The translations under genes and the position numbers were made by a program. Shown one piece after another: positions 1 to 5,834 of a stretch of DNA of 6,957 nucleotides. Location: positions 1-6,957 of the forward strand of contig JAPWUY010000095.1 of the NCBI GenBank assembly GCA_028275295.1, written 5' to 3'. The notes beneath the pieces were generated by a model that made no database searches, had not been told where the DNA came from, and worked only from the letters and a program-made list of their open reading frames with translations. Each line of letters starts with the position of its first letter. Position 1 is the stretch's first letter. The DNA is from Thermodesulfobacteriota bacterium (GTDB lineage: Bacteria; Desulfobacterota; Desulfocorpusculales; Desulfocorpusculum).

Positions 1-204
1 CTCCCTCAACTCCACATCTCCCTGGTAATGGCCATAGGGTGAGCGATCTTCCAAAAGCCAGCGCTGGACTCCTTCTCTGACTTCCCTGGGAGGGCGATAG
101 TCTATATCAGCCACGGAGAGGGAAATGACGTCTTCACCCCACCTACCCCACTTGAGGGCTGCCCTGGTTCTGAGGAAAGAGATGTCCGTCTTCTGGAAAT
201 CCAT
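1..204 (-). CDS. PLP-dependent aminotransferase, class I/II (MalY/PatB-like), N-terminal part
   Basis: Only the first 68 codons are present; the gene runs off the left edge. The start reads MDFQKTDIS and is followed by LKWGRWGEDVISLSVADIDY and, later, SPYGHYQGD. This order, a KW-x-x-(Y/W)GEDV stretch, an aspartate-rich (V)AD(I/M)D(F/Y) motif about residue 32 and a GHY/GYT-like turn, is typical of the N-terminal arm of fold-type I aminotransferases near MalY and PatB (cystathionine beta-lyases) and related class I/II aminotransferases. The PLP-binding lysine lies beyond the window, so substrate cannot be judged. The ATG at 204 is chosen because AAGGTG sits six bases upstream on the minus strand. 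It is divergent from the rubredoxin-like gene across 83 bases. Family membership is fairly sure; lyase versus transaminase activity is open. Confidence 0.75.
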   Translation of the reverse strand, partial: MDFQKTDISFLRTRAALKWGRWGEDVISLSVADIDYRPPREVREGVQRWLLEDRSPYGHYQGDVELRE

Positions 205-287
205 GTCTTCACCTTACGCCTTGGATTCCTGGGAAAAACCTGTATCATAGAAAGTGGAAATTGGCCAGCGCTTCTAGGAGGTGTCAC
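205..287. promoter_or_regulatory. Divergent intergenic region with candidate back-to-back promoters
   Basis: These 83 bases separate the aminotransferase start (minus) from the rubredoxin-like start (plus), so promoters for both may lie here. On the plus strand, TTGGAT (221-226) and TATCAT (243-248) are 16 bases apart and resemble sigma-70 -35 and -10 boxes, although the -35 box matches at only three positions. On the minus strand the overlapping bases read TATGAT, a good -10 box, but no clear -35 box lies 16 to 18 bases upstream. The region also carries the ribosome binding sites of both genes. No operator was recognised. The promoter calls are inference from weak matches. Confidence 0.3.
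276..283 (+). promoter_or_regulatory. Strong ribosome binding site setting the rubredoxin-like start
   Basis: AGGAGGTG ends four bases before the ATG at 288, giving six bases between AGGAGG and the start codon. This near-perfect Shine-Dalgarno sequence favours the ATG at 288 over the in-frame TTG at 261, which has no such signal. Confidence 0.8.
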
Positions 288-476
288 ATGGGTCAATGGA
301 AATGCTCCAACTGCGGTTACACATTCAGCTCCTCCTCTGTACCAGATCGTTGCCCTTCCTGCAAGGAGAGTTGCTCCTTCGCTGATGTGAGCTGCTACAC
401 TCCCGAATGTGGAGGACCGGAATCCGGCAACATAGATCCAAGGCTTCTCAGTCCTGAATCTGGCAAGAAGAGGTAG
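288..476 (+). CDS. Small rubredoxin-like zinc-ribbon protein
   Basis: A 62-residue protein beginning MGQWKCSNCGYTF. Two knuckles, C6-x2-C9 and C22-P-S-C25, form the metal site expected of a rubredoxin or rubrerythrin-tail zinc ribbon, which would hold one Fe or Zn. Three further cysteines follow at 29, 36 and 41 in an SCYTPECGGP stretch, and the tail ends in basic residues. It is longer than a bare rubredoxin domain. Such small proteins are common in anaerobes, where some act as electron carriers and others only bind zinc; the sequence does not decide between these. It is the only gene on the plus strand here. It is convergent with the acyl-CoA synthetase gene, and the two coding regions overlap by 29 bases at their 3' ends. 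No partner enzyme is obvious next to it. Confidence 0.8.
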   Translation: MGQWKCSNCGYTFSSSSVPDRCPSCKESCSFADVSCYTPECGGPESGNIDPRLLSPESGKKR

Positions 477-1872
477 CAAGGCGGCTTCCTCTTCGCTGGA
501 AGTCCTCCCAGAAGAGCCTGTAGACCCTGAGTGCCCTCTCCGAGCTCTCGAAGAAGGGGACTTTCGCCTCCAGAAAGGGTCTCCCCATCTCGGGATCGAA
601 GCCAGGGATGTTCACTATGAGGAATGGCTTCTTGGTTCTGTCCCTGAGCTCTATGATGGCCTGAGCATACCTGCGGTTATCCTCATGGGAGATGCCCATC
701 CCGATCATGACAACGGCGTCCACTCCGGGATCCTCGGCAACTGACCTGGCGCTCTCCACATATATTTTCATGTCGAACGAGGCTGTGAGGCCCACATCCA
801 CTGGATTGCGCGTGCTTGTCCCTGTCGGGGGGACGATCTTCTCCAAATTTTTCCTGGTATCTGGACTCAGCTCTGCCAGAGTCAGCCCCTCTCTGCCACA
901 GGCCTCTGCCGCACTCACAGCAAGACCTCCAGGCCCGGACACTATTGCTGTCTTGGGACCGGGAGGTTTTGGCAAGAACGCGAAGCCCATGAGGGTATCC
1001 ACAAATTCCTCGAATCCCCTGACCGTAACTGCACCCCCTTGCCTCGCCACCGCTTCCCATATCTCTCTCGAGCCTCCCAGGGAAGCTGTGTGAGACCTCG
1101 CAGCCCTCTGTCCTTCCGGAGTAAGACCGACCTTCCACAGAATCACGGGCTTTCTGATGCATGCGGCTTTCAAGGCATTGAGAAAGGCCCTCCCGTCCCT
1201 CACGCCTTCGAGATACATGCCCACGAGCTGGGTTTCTCCGTCGTAGGCCATGTAATGGAGGAAGTCTGAGGCTGTGAGGTCGCACTGATTACCTATGCTC
1301 ACGACTTTGCTGAACCTCAGCCCCTTTTGCCTCGCCATTCTCCCGAGGATGTTACCCAAAGAGCCGCTTTGGGTCACCATCCCTATGGGACCAGGCTCCC
1401 TGGGAAGCTCCGGGAAAAAAGAGAGGCCAGAGGCTGGAGCATATATGCCCATGCAATTGGGACCGATTATCCGCATCCCGGTCTTCCTCGCCAGATCGAC
1501 GAGCTCCTTCTCTGCGGACAGGCCAGCTTGAGTGCCCGTCTCGCTGAATCCAGCTGTGAACAGAACAACAGCCTTCACTCCCTTTTCTCCACACTCTCTC
1601 ACCACTTCCAAGGCCCTCTCCGCGGGCACCAGGACTATTGCCATGTCCACTTTCGTGGGGATGGCCTTTACACTGGGATATGCCTCCATGTCCTCTATCT
1701 TTCGAGCCTCTGGATTGACAGGGAATATGGGTCCCCTGAACCCCTGGTCCTTGAGGGCGACAAGAAAGAGCTTCCCCATCTTCATTCCCCTTGGAACACC
1801 CACGATGGCAACTGACTCGGGATGGAAGAGCTCTTCCATCTGGCGAAAAAAGACGGGATCAAAACCCACCAT
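448..1872 (-). CDS. ADP-forming acyl-CoA synthetase, alpha-type (CoA-binding/ligase) subunit
   Basis: A 474-residue protein of the NDP-forming acyl-CoA synthetase family, which interconverts acyl-CoA, ADP and phosphate with the acid, CoA and ATP. A CoA-binding Rossmann domain occupies roughly residues 14-135 (HPESVAIVGVPRG). A succinyl-CoA-ligase-like domain follows, with IIGPNCMG at 135-142 and SHTASLGG at 260-267; H261 matches the histidine that is phosphorylated in the family. A second ligase domain fills about 300-460 (VSGPGGLAVSAAEACG, NPVDVG). The length equals a stand-alone alpha subunit, and no ATP-grasp beta domain is fused or adjacent. The start at 1872 is preferred to an upstream ATG at 1899 because AAGGAGG lies five bases before it. 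The N-terminal SVAIVGVP replaces the more usual SVAVIGAS. The acyl substrate cannot be inferred. Confidence 0.85.
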   Translation of the reverse strand: MVGFDPVFFRQMEELFHPESVAIVGVPRGMKMGKLFLVALKDQGFRGPIFPVNPEARKIEDMEAYPSVKAIPTKVDMAIVLVPAERALEVVRECGEKGVKAVVLFTAGFSETGTQAGLSAEKELVDLARKTGMRIIGPNCMGIYAPASGLSFFPELPREPGPIGMVTQSGSLGNILGRMARQKGLRFSKVVSIGNQCDLTASDFLHYMAYDGETQLVGMYLEGVRDGRAFLNALKAACIRKPVILWKVGLTPEGQRAARSHTASLGGSREIWEAVARQGGAVTVRGFEEFVDTLMGFAFLPKPPGPKTAIVSGPGGLAVSAAEACGREGLTLAELSPDTRKNLEKIVPPTGTSTRNPVDVGLTASFDMKIYVESARSVAEDPGVDAVVMIGMGISHEDNRRYAQAIIELRDRTKKPFLIVNIPGFDPEMGRPFLEAKVPFFESSERALRVYRLFWEDFQRRGSRLATSSCQIQD

Positions 1873-1877
1873 GAAAA

Positions 1878-1884
1878 CCTCCTT
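1878..1884 (-). promoter_or_regulatory. Strong ribosome binding site setting the synthetase start
   Basis: On the minus strand AAGGAGG is followed by five bases (TTTTC) and then ATG at 1872. This supports the 474-residue form. An upstream in-frame ATG at 1899 overlaps a TGA stop (ATGA) but has no comparable signal. Confidence 0.75.
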
Positions 1885-1895
1885 TTGGCAATGGA

Positions 1896-1997
1896 TCATT
1901 GGACTACTGCGATCTGAGAGAATCCATCCAAGATGGCGAGGGGAAGGTTCAAGCTCGGCCCCGGCGAGATCTTCTTTCCCAGTGGGCCTCTTTTCAT
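1896..1997 (-). other. Small open frame (33 codons) or out-of-frame SUMF1 tail
   Basis: The 150-base gap between the SUMF1 gene and the synthetase gene holds an open frame starting MKRGPLGKKISPGP and ending in AVVQ. Its TGA overlaps the upstream ATG (1899) of the synthetase frame. No Shine-Dalgarno sequence precedes its ATG. The same frame stays open upstream across the SUMF1 stop, where it reads TFPEDLEDPTPDEPK, and joins the SUMF1 frame if one A is removed from the run of five A (2042-2046). It may therefore be a C-terminal extension of the SUMF1 protein, a separate tiny gene, or not translated at all. The composition looks protein-like, but the evidence is thin. Confidence 0.25.
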
Positions 1998-2022
1998 TTT
2001 AGGCTCATCAGGTGTTGGATCT

Positions 2023-2775
2023 TCAAGGTCTTCTGGGAATGTTTTTCACGCAACGGAAACCAAGCCAGTGGGCTCCATTTATGGGGTCCTCGGGAGTCCA
2101 TCTGCATGCAGCCCTCACGAAGGTGGCCGAACCCAGAAAACATCCACCCCTCATGGGAGGATGGTCTCCCTGCCACCTTCCCTCACACATCTCCCAAACG
2201 TTTCCGCACATGTCGTAACATCCATAGGGGCTGACCCCTTCATCGAAAAGACCTATTTCGCTAGTCCTCCCCAGGCCATATTCCCTGGAATTGCACCTGT
2301 TGGGCAGAAACTCGTCACCCCATGCCCACCATCTGCGATCCGTGCCCCTTGCAGCCTTCTCCCACTGCTCCTCCGTTGGCAGAGTTTTTCCGGCCCACCT
2401 GGCATAGGCCCTGGCATCTTCCCATCCCACTCCCACAACCGGTTGCATGGGCTGGTTCCACCTCGGGTCATCCCAGAGCCAAGGTGCCCTGTGGCCCGTC
2501 TCTTCCACGAAGCGGCGATACTGGTAGTTGGTCACGGGATACCTGTCTATGTAAAAGGCATCCACATAAACGGTTCTAGCTGGCATCTCGGTCAGGAAGA
2601 CTGGTGTTTCCCTCTGATCCAGGAGAAAGATCTGCCGGATCTCCTCGGGCGTCGTGCCCATCACGAAAGGACCCGCTGGCACAAGTACCATCTCTGCGCC
2701 GTCTATGGGAGAGATGATCGTTTGGGGCAAAGGACCACTGCCTAGGTCCTTCAAGATGTCCCACCTCTCGGCCAT
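2023..2775 (-). CDS. SUMF1 / formylglycine-generating-enzyme-fold protein lacking the catalytic cysteines
   Basis: A 250-residue protein that is a nearly complete SUMF1 (FGE-sulfatase, C-type-lectin-like) domain. Hallmarks in order are VPAGPFVMG (32-40), DRYPVTNYQYRRFVEE (77-92), VGVGWEDARAYARWAGK (114-130), LPTEEQWEKAARG (132-144), YDMCGNVWEMC (187-197), RGGC (209-212) and LGFRCV (238-243). True formylglycine-generating enzymes bind copper with two cysteines just after RGGS; here that stretch reads RGGCFLGSATFVRAACR, so the pair is absent. Conversion of sulfatase cysteines is thus unlikely. The family also includes EgtB- and PvdO-like proteins, and the role here is unknown. Cysteines are unusually frequent in the C-terminal half (161, 186, 190, 197, 212, 224, 242). 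No signal peptide is visible. The ATG at 2775 is chosen; a TTG four codons upstream is possible, and the ribosome binding site (GGTGG) is weak. Confidence 0.85.
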   Translation of the reverse strand: MAERWDILKDLGSGPLPQTIISPIDGAEMVLVPAGPFVMGTTPEEIRQIFLLDQRETPVFLTEMPARTVYVDAFYIDRYPVTNYQYRRFVEETGHRAPWLWDDPRWNQPMQPVVGVGWEDARAYARWAGKTLPTEEQWEKAARGTDRRWWAWGDEFLPNRCNSREYGLGRTSEIGLFDEGVSPYGCYDMCGNVWEMCEGRWQGDHPPMRGGCFLGSATFVRAACRWTPEDPINGAHWLGFRCVKNIPRRP

Positions 2776-2813
2776 TGCTGCCACCAAACCGATGGAAGGG
2801 GTTCGAGTCTAGG

Positions 2814-2828
2814 TTGCCAGTCTGGCAA
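2814..2828. promoter_or_regulatory. Perfect 15-base palindrome, candidate operator
   Basis: TTGCCAG-T-CTGGCAA is a perfect seven-base inverted repeat around a single central base. It lies in the 63-base gap between the amino-thiazoline-hydrolase-like gene and the SUMF1 gene, about 40 bases upstream of the SUMF1 start. A one-base loop is too tight for a terminator hairpin and no run of T follows on the minus strand. A dimeric regulator site is the better guess. No clear -35/-10 pair was found beside it. Confidence 0.3.
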
Positions 2829-2838
2829 AATGATTCAC

Positions 2839-3501
2839 CTATCCTCGGGATTTTGCCCTCTCCAATGCCCTTTTCTCGAGCTCCCCGGAATAACTAGTCC
2901 ACTGTCTCTCCTCTCCTGGGCCGAGCTTCCATGCCTCGAACCTGCAGGTTGGGGCCCCCTTGGGGATCAATTGGGTGAACCTCGCATCCACTCTCATCCC
3001 AGTTCGCTCTTCCAGCGCCTCGAGAAGCCCTTGAACAATGTACCTCTGGACCCTGCAGTCGAAGGCCCTGTAATGGTCCTGATGGGGACACCAGAGGACA
3101 TCGCATGCACATCTTCTCTCATCTATGATCTGAGGCACTTCAGGAGAAGCCCATATCTCCTCGTTGACATAGGTGATGAAGGCGGATATCGCCTCTATCT
3201 CCGACACCCCGGGCTCCAGATGGAAGCCTTCCAAGACCTCTCTGCCTATATCCCTTCCCAGCTCCACAAGGGCCTCGCTGAGAACCTTCTGGGCCTCCTT
3301 TCCAAAACTCCTCTCAGCAGCATCCATCACCCTCACAACTGCAAGGGCCATCATCTGGCCCCATCTGAAGAGCCTTGCCGCATCGTACCCTGGGGAATTC
3401 AGGGCCTTCTTCCTCATGTTCTCGGTAGAGGAGACGAAGTGCCTTCTCAGGGTCAGGCCCCTCTTGGTCCAAAGAGTCTCGGTGTCCTCTTTTCCGCTCA
3501 T
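2839..3501 (-). CDS. L-2-amino-thiazoline-4-carboxylic acid hydrolase-like family protein
   Basis: A 220-residue soluble protein with a helical, basic N-terminal half and a cysteine-bearing C-terminal half. The region RRCACDVLWCPH (129-140), then C149 in DCRVQRYIVQGLLEAL, then a final IPKGAPTCRFEAW (179-191) follows the layout of the L-2-amino-thiazoline-4-carboxylic acid hydrolase family. In that layout a CP-x motif precedes a cysteine-containing helix and a closing (A/P)-x-G-x-P-x-C-x-F strand. The closing strand is also shared with V4R (4-vinyl reductase-like) domains, which is the main alternative. The founding member opens a thiazoline ring on the way to L-cysteine, but most relatives in anaerobes have no known substrate, and none is inferred here. 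The ATG at 3501 is chosen because GGGGAGG lies six bases before it; ATGs at 3516 and 3507 are in frame. It follows the deacetylase by 27 bases. Confidence 0.55.
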   Translation of the reverse strand: MSGKEDTETLWTKRGLTLRRHFVSSTENMRKKALNSPGYDAARLFRWGQMMALAVVRVMDAAERSFGKEAQKVLSEALVELGRDIGREVLEGFHLEPGVSEIEAISAFITYVNEEIWASPEVPQIIDERRCACDVLWCPHQDHYRAFDCRVQRYIVQGLLEALEERTGMRVDARFTQLIPKGAPTCRFEAWKLGPGEERQWTSYSGELEKRALERAKSRG

Positions 3502-3507
3502 TCCCAT

Positions 3508-3514
3508 CCTCCCC
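3508..3514 (-). promoter_or_regulatory. Ribosome binding site setting the hydrolase-like start
   Basis: GGGGAGG on the minus strand lies six bases before the ATG at 3501. This is a better fit than the weaker AAGGGG placed only three bases before the in-frame ATG at 3516. Confidence 0.6.
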
Positions 3515-3528
3515 ATATACCCCTTGGC

Positions 3529-4359
3529 CTATCCGCCCCATGCCACCCTATCTATCGGTAGAAGTTCAGGTATGGTCACGAAAGTATAGCCTTTGCCCTT
3601 GAGGAACTCCAACAACCCTGGCAGGGCCTCGACCGTCTGCTGATGGACATCGTGCATGAGGATTATGGCACCGGGATGAACCCTCTTCTCCACATTTCTC
3701 CTTATGTCTCCAATGCTGTGTGTGGCCCAGTCCCTCGAGTCCACAGACCAGAGGACAACCTCCAGATCTCTGTGGGCCACCTCCGCAAGGCTCCTCGCGT
3801 CAAAGGCCCCAAAGGGTGGGCGAAAAAGTTGCGTGTATACCCCAGTTTCCAGAAATATGATCTCCCTGGTCCTCTCTATCTCCTCCTTGAGTCTGCCATT
3901 CGTTGCGGCTGTGATCCTCGTGTGGGAGAAGGTGTGGTTTCCGAGGGCGTGGCCTTTCTCCTTGGCGAGCCTCAAAAGTTCGGGATTCTTCTCACCATTC
4001 CTCCCTACAACGAAGAATGTGGCTGGAACGCCGTGATCTTCCAATATTCGCAAGATCTGGGGGGTGAAGACGGGATGAGGCCCATCGTCGAAGGTGAGAG
4101 CTACAATGGGCTTGTCCGGTGGACCGGCCCACGTGATACGGACCTCTACTCCCCTGAAGAACATGCGAAACGGGTTGTACATCCGAAAACTGGGGCTGGG
4201 CATCTCAGGGATTGATGCCACGTCCACAGCCGGACTGCTCCCAGATTCGTCCTCTGCCAGAGCCTTGGGAGCAATCATCGCGACCAGTATCAACACAGCC
4301 AGAATGTGCACCACCCTCTCCCCCCTCGGATTGTGGGCAATGGCTTCAAGGTAGTACAT
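3529..4359 (-). CDS. Exported or membrane-anchored polysaccharide deacetylase (NodB domain)
   Basis: A 276-residue carbohydrate esterase family 4 protein that would remove acetyl groups from a cell-wall or surface polysaccharide outside the cytoplasm. A hydrophobic segment at about 16-30 ends in an AXA-type site (KALA, residue 35), so it is either cleaved or a membrane anchor. The NodB domain spans about 84-268 with all five motifs: TFDDGP (89-94; D91 base, D92 metal ligand), NHTFSH (141-146; H142 and H146 metal ligands), RPPFG (180-184), WSVDSRDW (204-211) and LMHD (234-237; H236). The protein therefore looks active and metal-dependent. The substrate is not readable. The ATG at 4359 follows AAGGAAG by nine bases. 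GTG codons just before the hydrophobic segment are alternative starts. It begins 21 bases after the DUF202 gene, so they probably share a transcript. Confidence 0.9.
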   Translation of the reverse strand: MYYLEAIAHNPRGERVVHILAVLILVAMIAPKALAEDESGSSPAVDVASIPEMPSPSFRMYNPFRMFFRGVEVRITWAGPPDKPIVALTFDDGPHPVFTPQILRILEDHGVPATFFVVGRNGEKNPELLRLAKEKGHALGNHTFSHTRITAATNGRLKEEIERTREIIFLETGVYTQLFRPPFGAFDARSLAEVAHRDLEVVLWSVDSRDWATHSIGDIRRNVEKRVHPGAIILMHDVHQQTVEALPGLLEFLKGKGYTFVTIPELLPIDRVAWGG

Positions 4360-4380
4360 CGGATGGGACTTCCTTTTTCT

Positions 4381-4776
4381 TTAGAGTGCTATGTGGCCTA
4401 GCAAGATTATAAGAAAAATCCCGACACTTGCAACGGCCCCCGCGAGGAGCAAATCCAAAAGGATGGAGGGCCTGTAGGCCCCTTCCTCTATCTGCCTCTC
4501 TATCCTCTTGTAGCGCACAAAGGCCATCACTCCCAGGAAGGCCCCAAGACCCACAAGCCCCTGGCCTAGCCAGGATGTATAGGATGGAGGTGGAGGCTGG
4601 GGATTACCCATGGGCTCCAGCCTGCAGACTATGGCGGACAAGTGCTGGAGGAATATGGCGAACTTCTCGACAACGAAGCCAAAGGCCATTATGGCGATAC
4701 TGGTCCGCACCCAGGCAAGAAAAGTCCTTTCATTGGCCATGTGAACTCTTCGGTTTGAACCATCAGGCGGCTTCAT
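4381..4776 (-). CDS. DUF202-family membrane protein
   Basis: A 131-residue inner-membrane protein. RRVHMANERTFLAWVRTSIA (9-28) is the DUF202 signature, a charged ANERTFLAW-x-RT motif leading into the first helix. Three hydrophobic segments lie at about 26-44, 69-88 and 105-128, separated by a proline-rich loop (PQPPPPS, 59-65) and a charged loop. The function of the family is not known. The start at 4776 is favoured because its ATG overlaps the xdhC stop (ATGA), which suggests translational coupling, and because it keeps the whole signature. A downstream ATG at residue 13 would cut into the signature. Being coupled to xdhC suggests, but does not prove, a link to the molybdenum-enzyme system, for example as a membrane partner. 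Confidence 0.88.
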   Translation of the reverse strand: MKPPDGSNRRVHMANERTFLAWVRTSIAIMAFGFVVEKFAIFLQHLSAIVCRLEPMGNPQPPPPSYTSWLGQGLVGLGAFLGVMAFVRYKRIERQIEEGAYRPSILLDLLLAGAVASVGIFLIILLGHIAL

Positions 4777-5834
4777 GGAGAGCTGGCCCCCTTTTGGACC
4801 CTCGCCCCCTTCCTTGTTTCATTTCTCACCTTTATGAGCTCAGCAACGATGCTCACAGCTATCTCTTCCGGGGTCTCCGCTCCTATGTCCAGACCTATGG
4901 GACAGCGAACCCTTTCCAGGAGATCCTTGGAAATCCCCTCTTTCATCAACCCGTTGTACACAACGGCCCTCTTTCTCTTGCTACCTATCATCCCTATGTA
5001 GGCGAATTCCTTCCTTATCACTCCTCTCAAGGCAGCTGCATCGTGGATGTGGCCCCTGGTTATTATGGCCACGTAAGAGTGAGGACCTGGGTCCAGTCTG
5101 GAGATGGCCTCTTCTATGGGGAGGACCAGAATCTCCTTGGCTGAGGGGAATCTCCCTCGATTGGCGAACTCCTCTCTATCGTCAATGACCACCACGTGGA
5201 AACCCACCATGGAGGCCAGGGAGGCCACAAAGGTGGACACATGGCCTGCACCGAACAAGTAAAGTACCTCAGGTGGCATCAAGGGCTCCCAAAAGATCTT
5301 TCCCTTCTCCAACTCTATGAGTTTTGGCTCGTTGGGATGGAGCTCCCTTGCCAAAGGCTCGAGCTCCCTGGGAAGCCCGCTTGGTATTTGCTCAATAGCC
5401 AGGAGGATCCTCGCCTTCCCTTCAATGGGGGGGTCTTCCCAAAGCCTTGTGAGCAAGACTCCCCTCCTATCTTCTCGAATCATCTCGGCAACCCTCTCGA
5501 AAAAGGAGATGGTATCTCCCTCCGGCGCAATGGGTTCTACGTAGACATCTGCTATCCCTCCACAGAGCATATCCGTCTTGGCAATATCCTCCCCCTTGAG
5601 CTCGAAATGGACGAGTCGAGGAATGCCCGAGGCTATGGAGTCCTTGGCCTCCTCCCGTACCCGCCACTCCAGCATCCCCCCACCTATGGTCCCCACAACT
5701 GTGCCGTCTTCCAGCACGAGGCACTTGGTCCCAATGTGTCTCGGGGCCGAGCCAACTTGCTTGACTATTCTGCAAAGGGCCACTCTCCTCCCTTCCTTGA
5801 GGTATCTGAGGAGCTCTCCAAAGGCCTCTCTCAT
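4773..5834 (-). CDS. xdhC: XdhC/CoxI-family molybdenum cofactor maturation protein
   Basis: A 353-residue two-domain protein. The N-terminal XdhC/CoxI domain has GSAPRHIGTKCLV (28-40), GTIGGGMLEWRV (48-59) and MLCGGIADVYVEP (89-101, with C91). The C-terminal Rossmann-like domain has LFGAGHVS (193-200), VIDDREEFAN (216-225), ITRGHIHD (258-265), YIGMIGSKRKR (279-289) and GLDIGAETPEEIAVSI (314-329). Family members bind molybdenum cofactor and promote its sulfuration and insertion into hydroxylases such as xanthine dehydrogenase. Next to yqeB and yqeC, the partner here may be a selenium-dependent hydroxylase, which is inference. The length is normal for the family and no key motif is missing. The ATG at 5834 is set by GGAGG five bases upstream. 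Its TGA overlaps the DUF202 start by four bases. The gene symbol is by family; the precise partner is unknown. Confidence 0.92.
   Translation of the reverse strand: MREAFGELLRYLKEGRRVALCRIVKQVGSAPRHIGTKCLVLEDGTVVGTIGGGMLEWRVREEAKDSIASGIPRLVHFELKGEDIAKTDMLCGGIADVYVEPIAPEGDTISFFERVAEMIREDRRGVLLTRLWEDPPIEGKARILLAIEQIPSGLPRELEPLARELHPNEPKLIELEKGKIFWEPLMPPEVLYLFGAGHVSTFVASLASMVGFHVVVIDDREEFANRGRFPSAKEILVLPIEEAISRLDPGPHSYVAIITRGHIHDAAALRGVIRKEFAYIGMIGSKRKRAVVYNGLMKEGISKDLLERVRCPIGLDIGAETPEEIAVSIVAELIKVRNETRKGARVQKGASSP

Noticed and set aside
102..479. A 125-codon minus-strand frame across the intergenic region and the rubredoxin-like gene
   Set aside because: It runs antisense to the zinc-ribbon gene and out of frame with the aminotransferase, both of which have clear family signatures and ribosome binding sites.
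1956..1970. A small hairpin (CTCG...CGAG on the minus strand) between the SUMF1 and synthetase genes
   Set aside because: Only four pairs with a C/G-rich loop and no trailing T run, so neither a terminator nor a clear regulatory element.
1933..2745. A 270-codon open frame on the plus strand opposite the SUMF1 gene
   Set aside because: It is antisense to a gene with clear SUMF1 motifs, its translation is rich in P, H, S and R without domains, and it has no convincing ribosome binding site.
2023..2775. Calling the SUMF1 protein a formylglycine-generating enzyme for sulfatases
   Set aside because: The two copper-binding cysteines after the RGG motif are absent, and no sulfatase gene is nearby.
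2814..2828. A rho-independent terminator after the hydrolase-like gene
   Set aside because: The loop would be a single base and no T run follows on the coding strand.
2830..3561. A 243-codon open frame on the plus strand opposite the hydrolase-like gene
   Set aside because: It mirrors the minus-strand gene's codon bias, has low-complexity PLS-rich sequence and no recognisable family.
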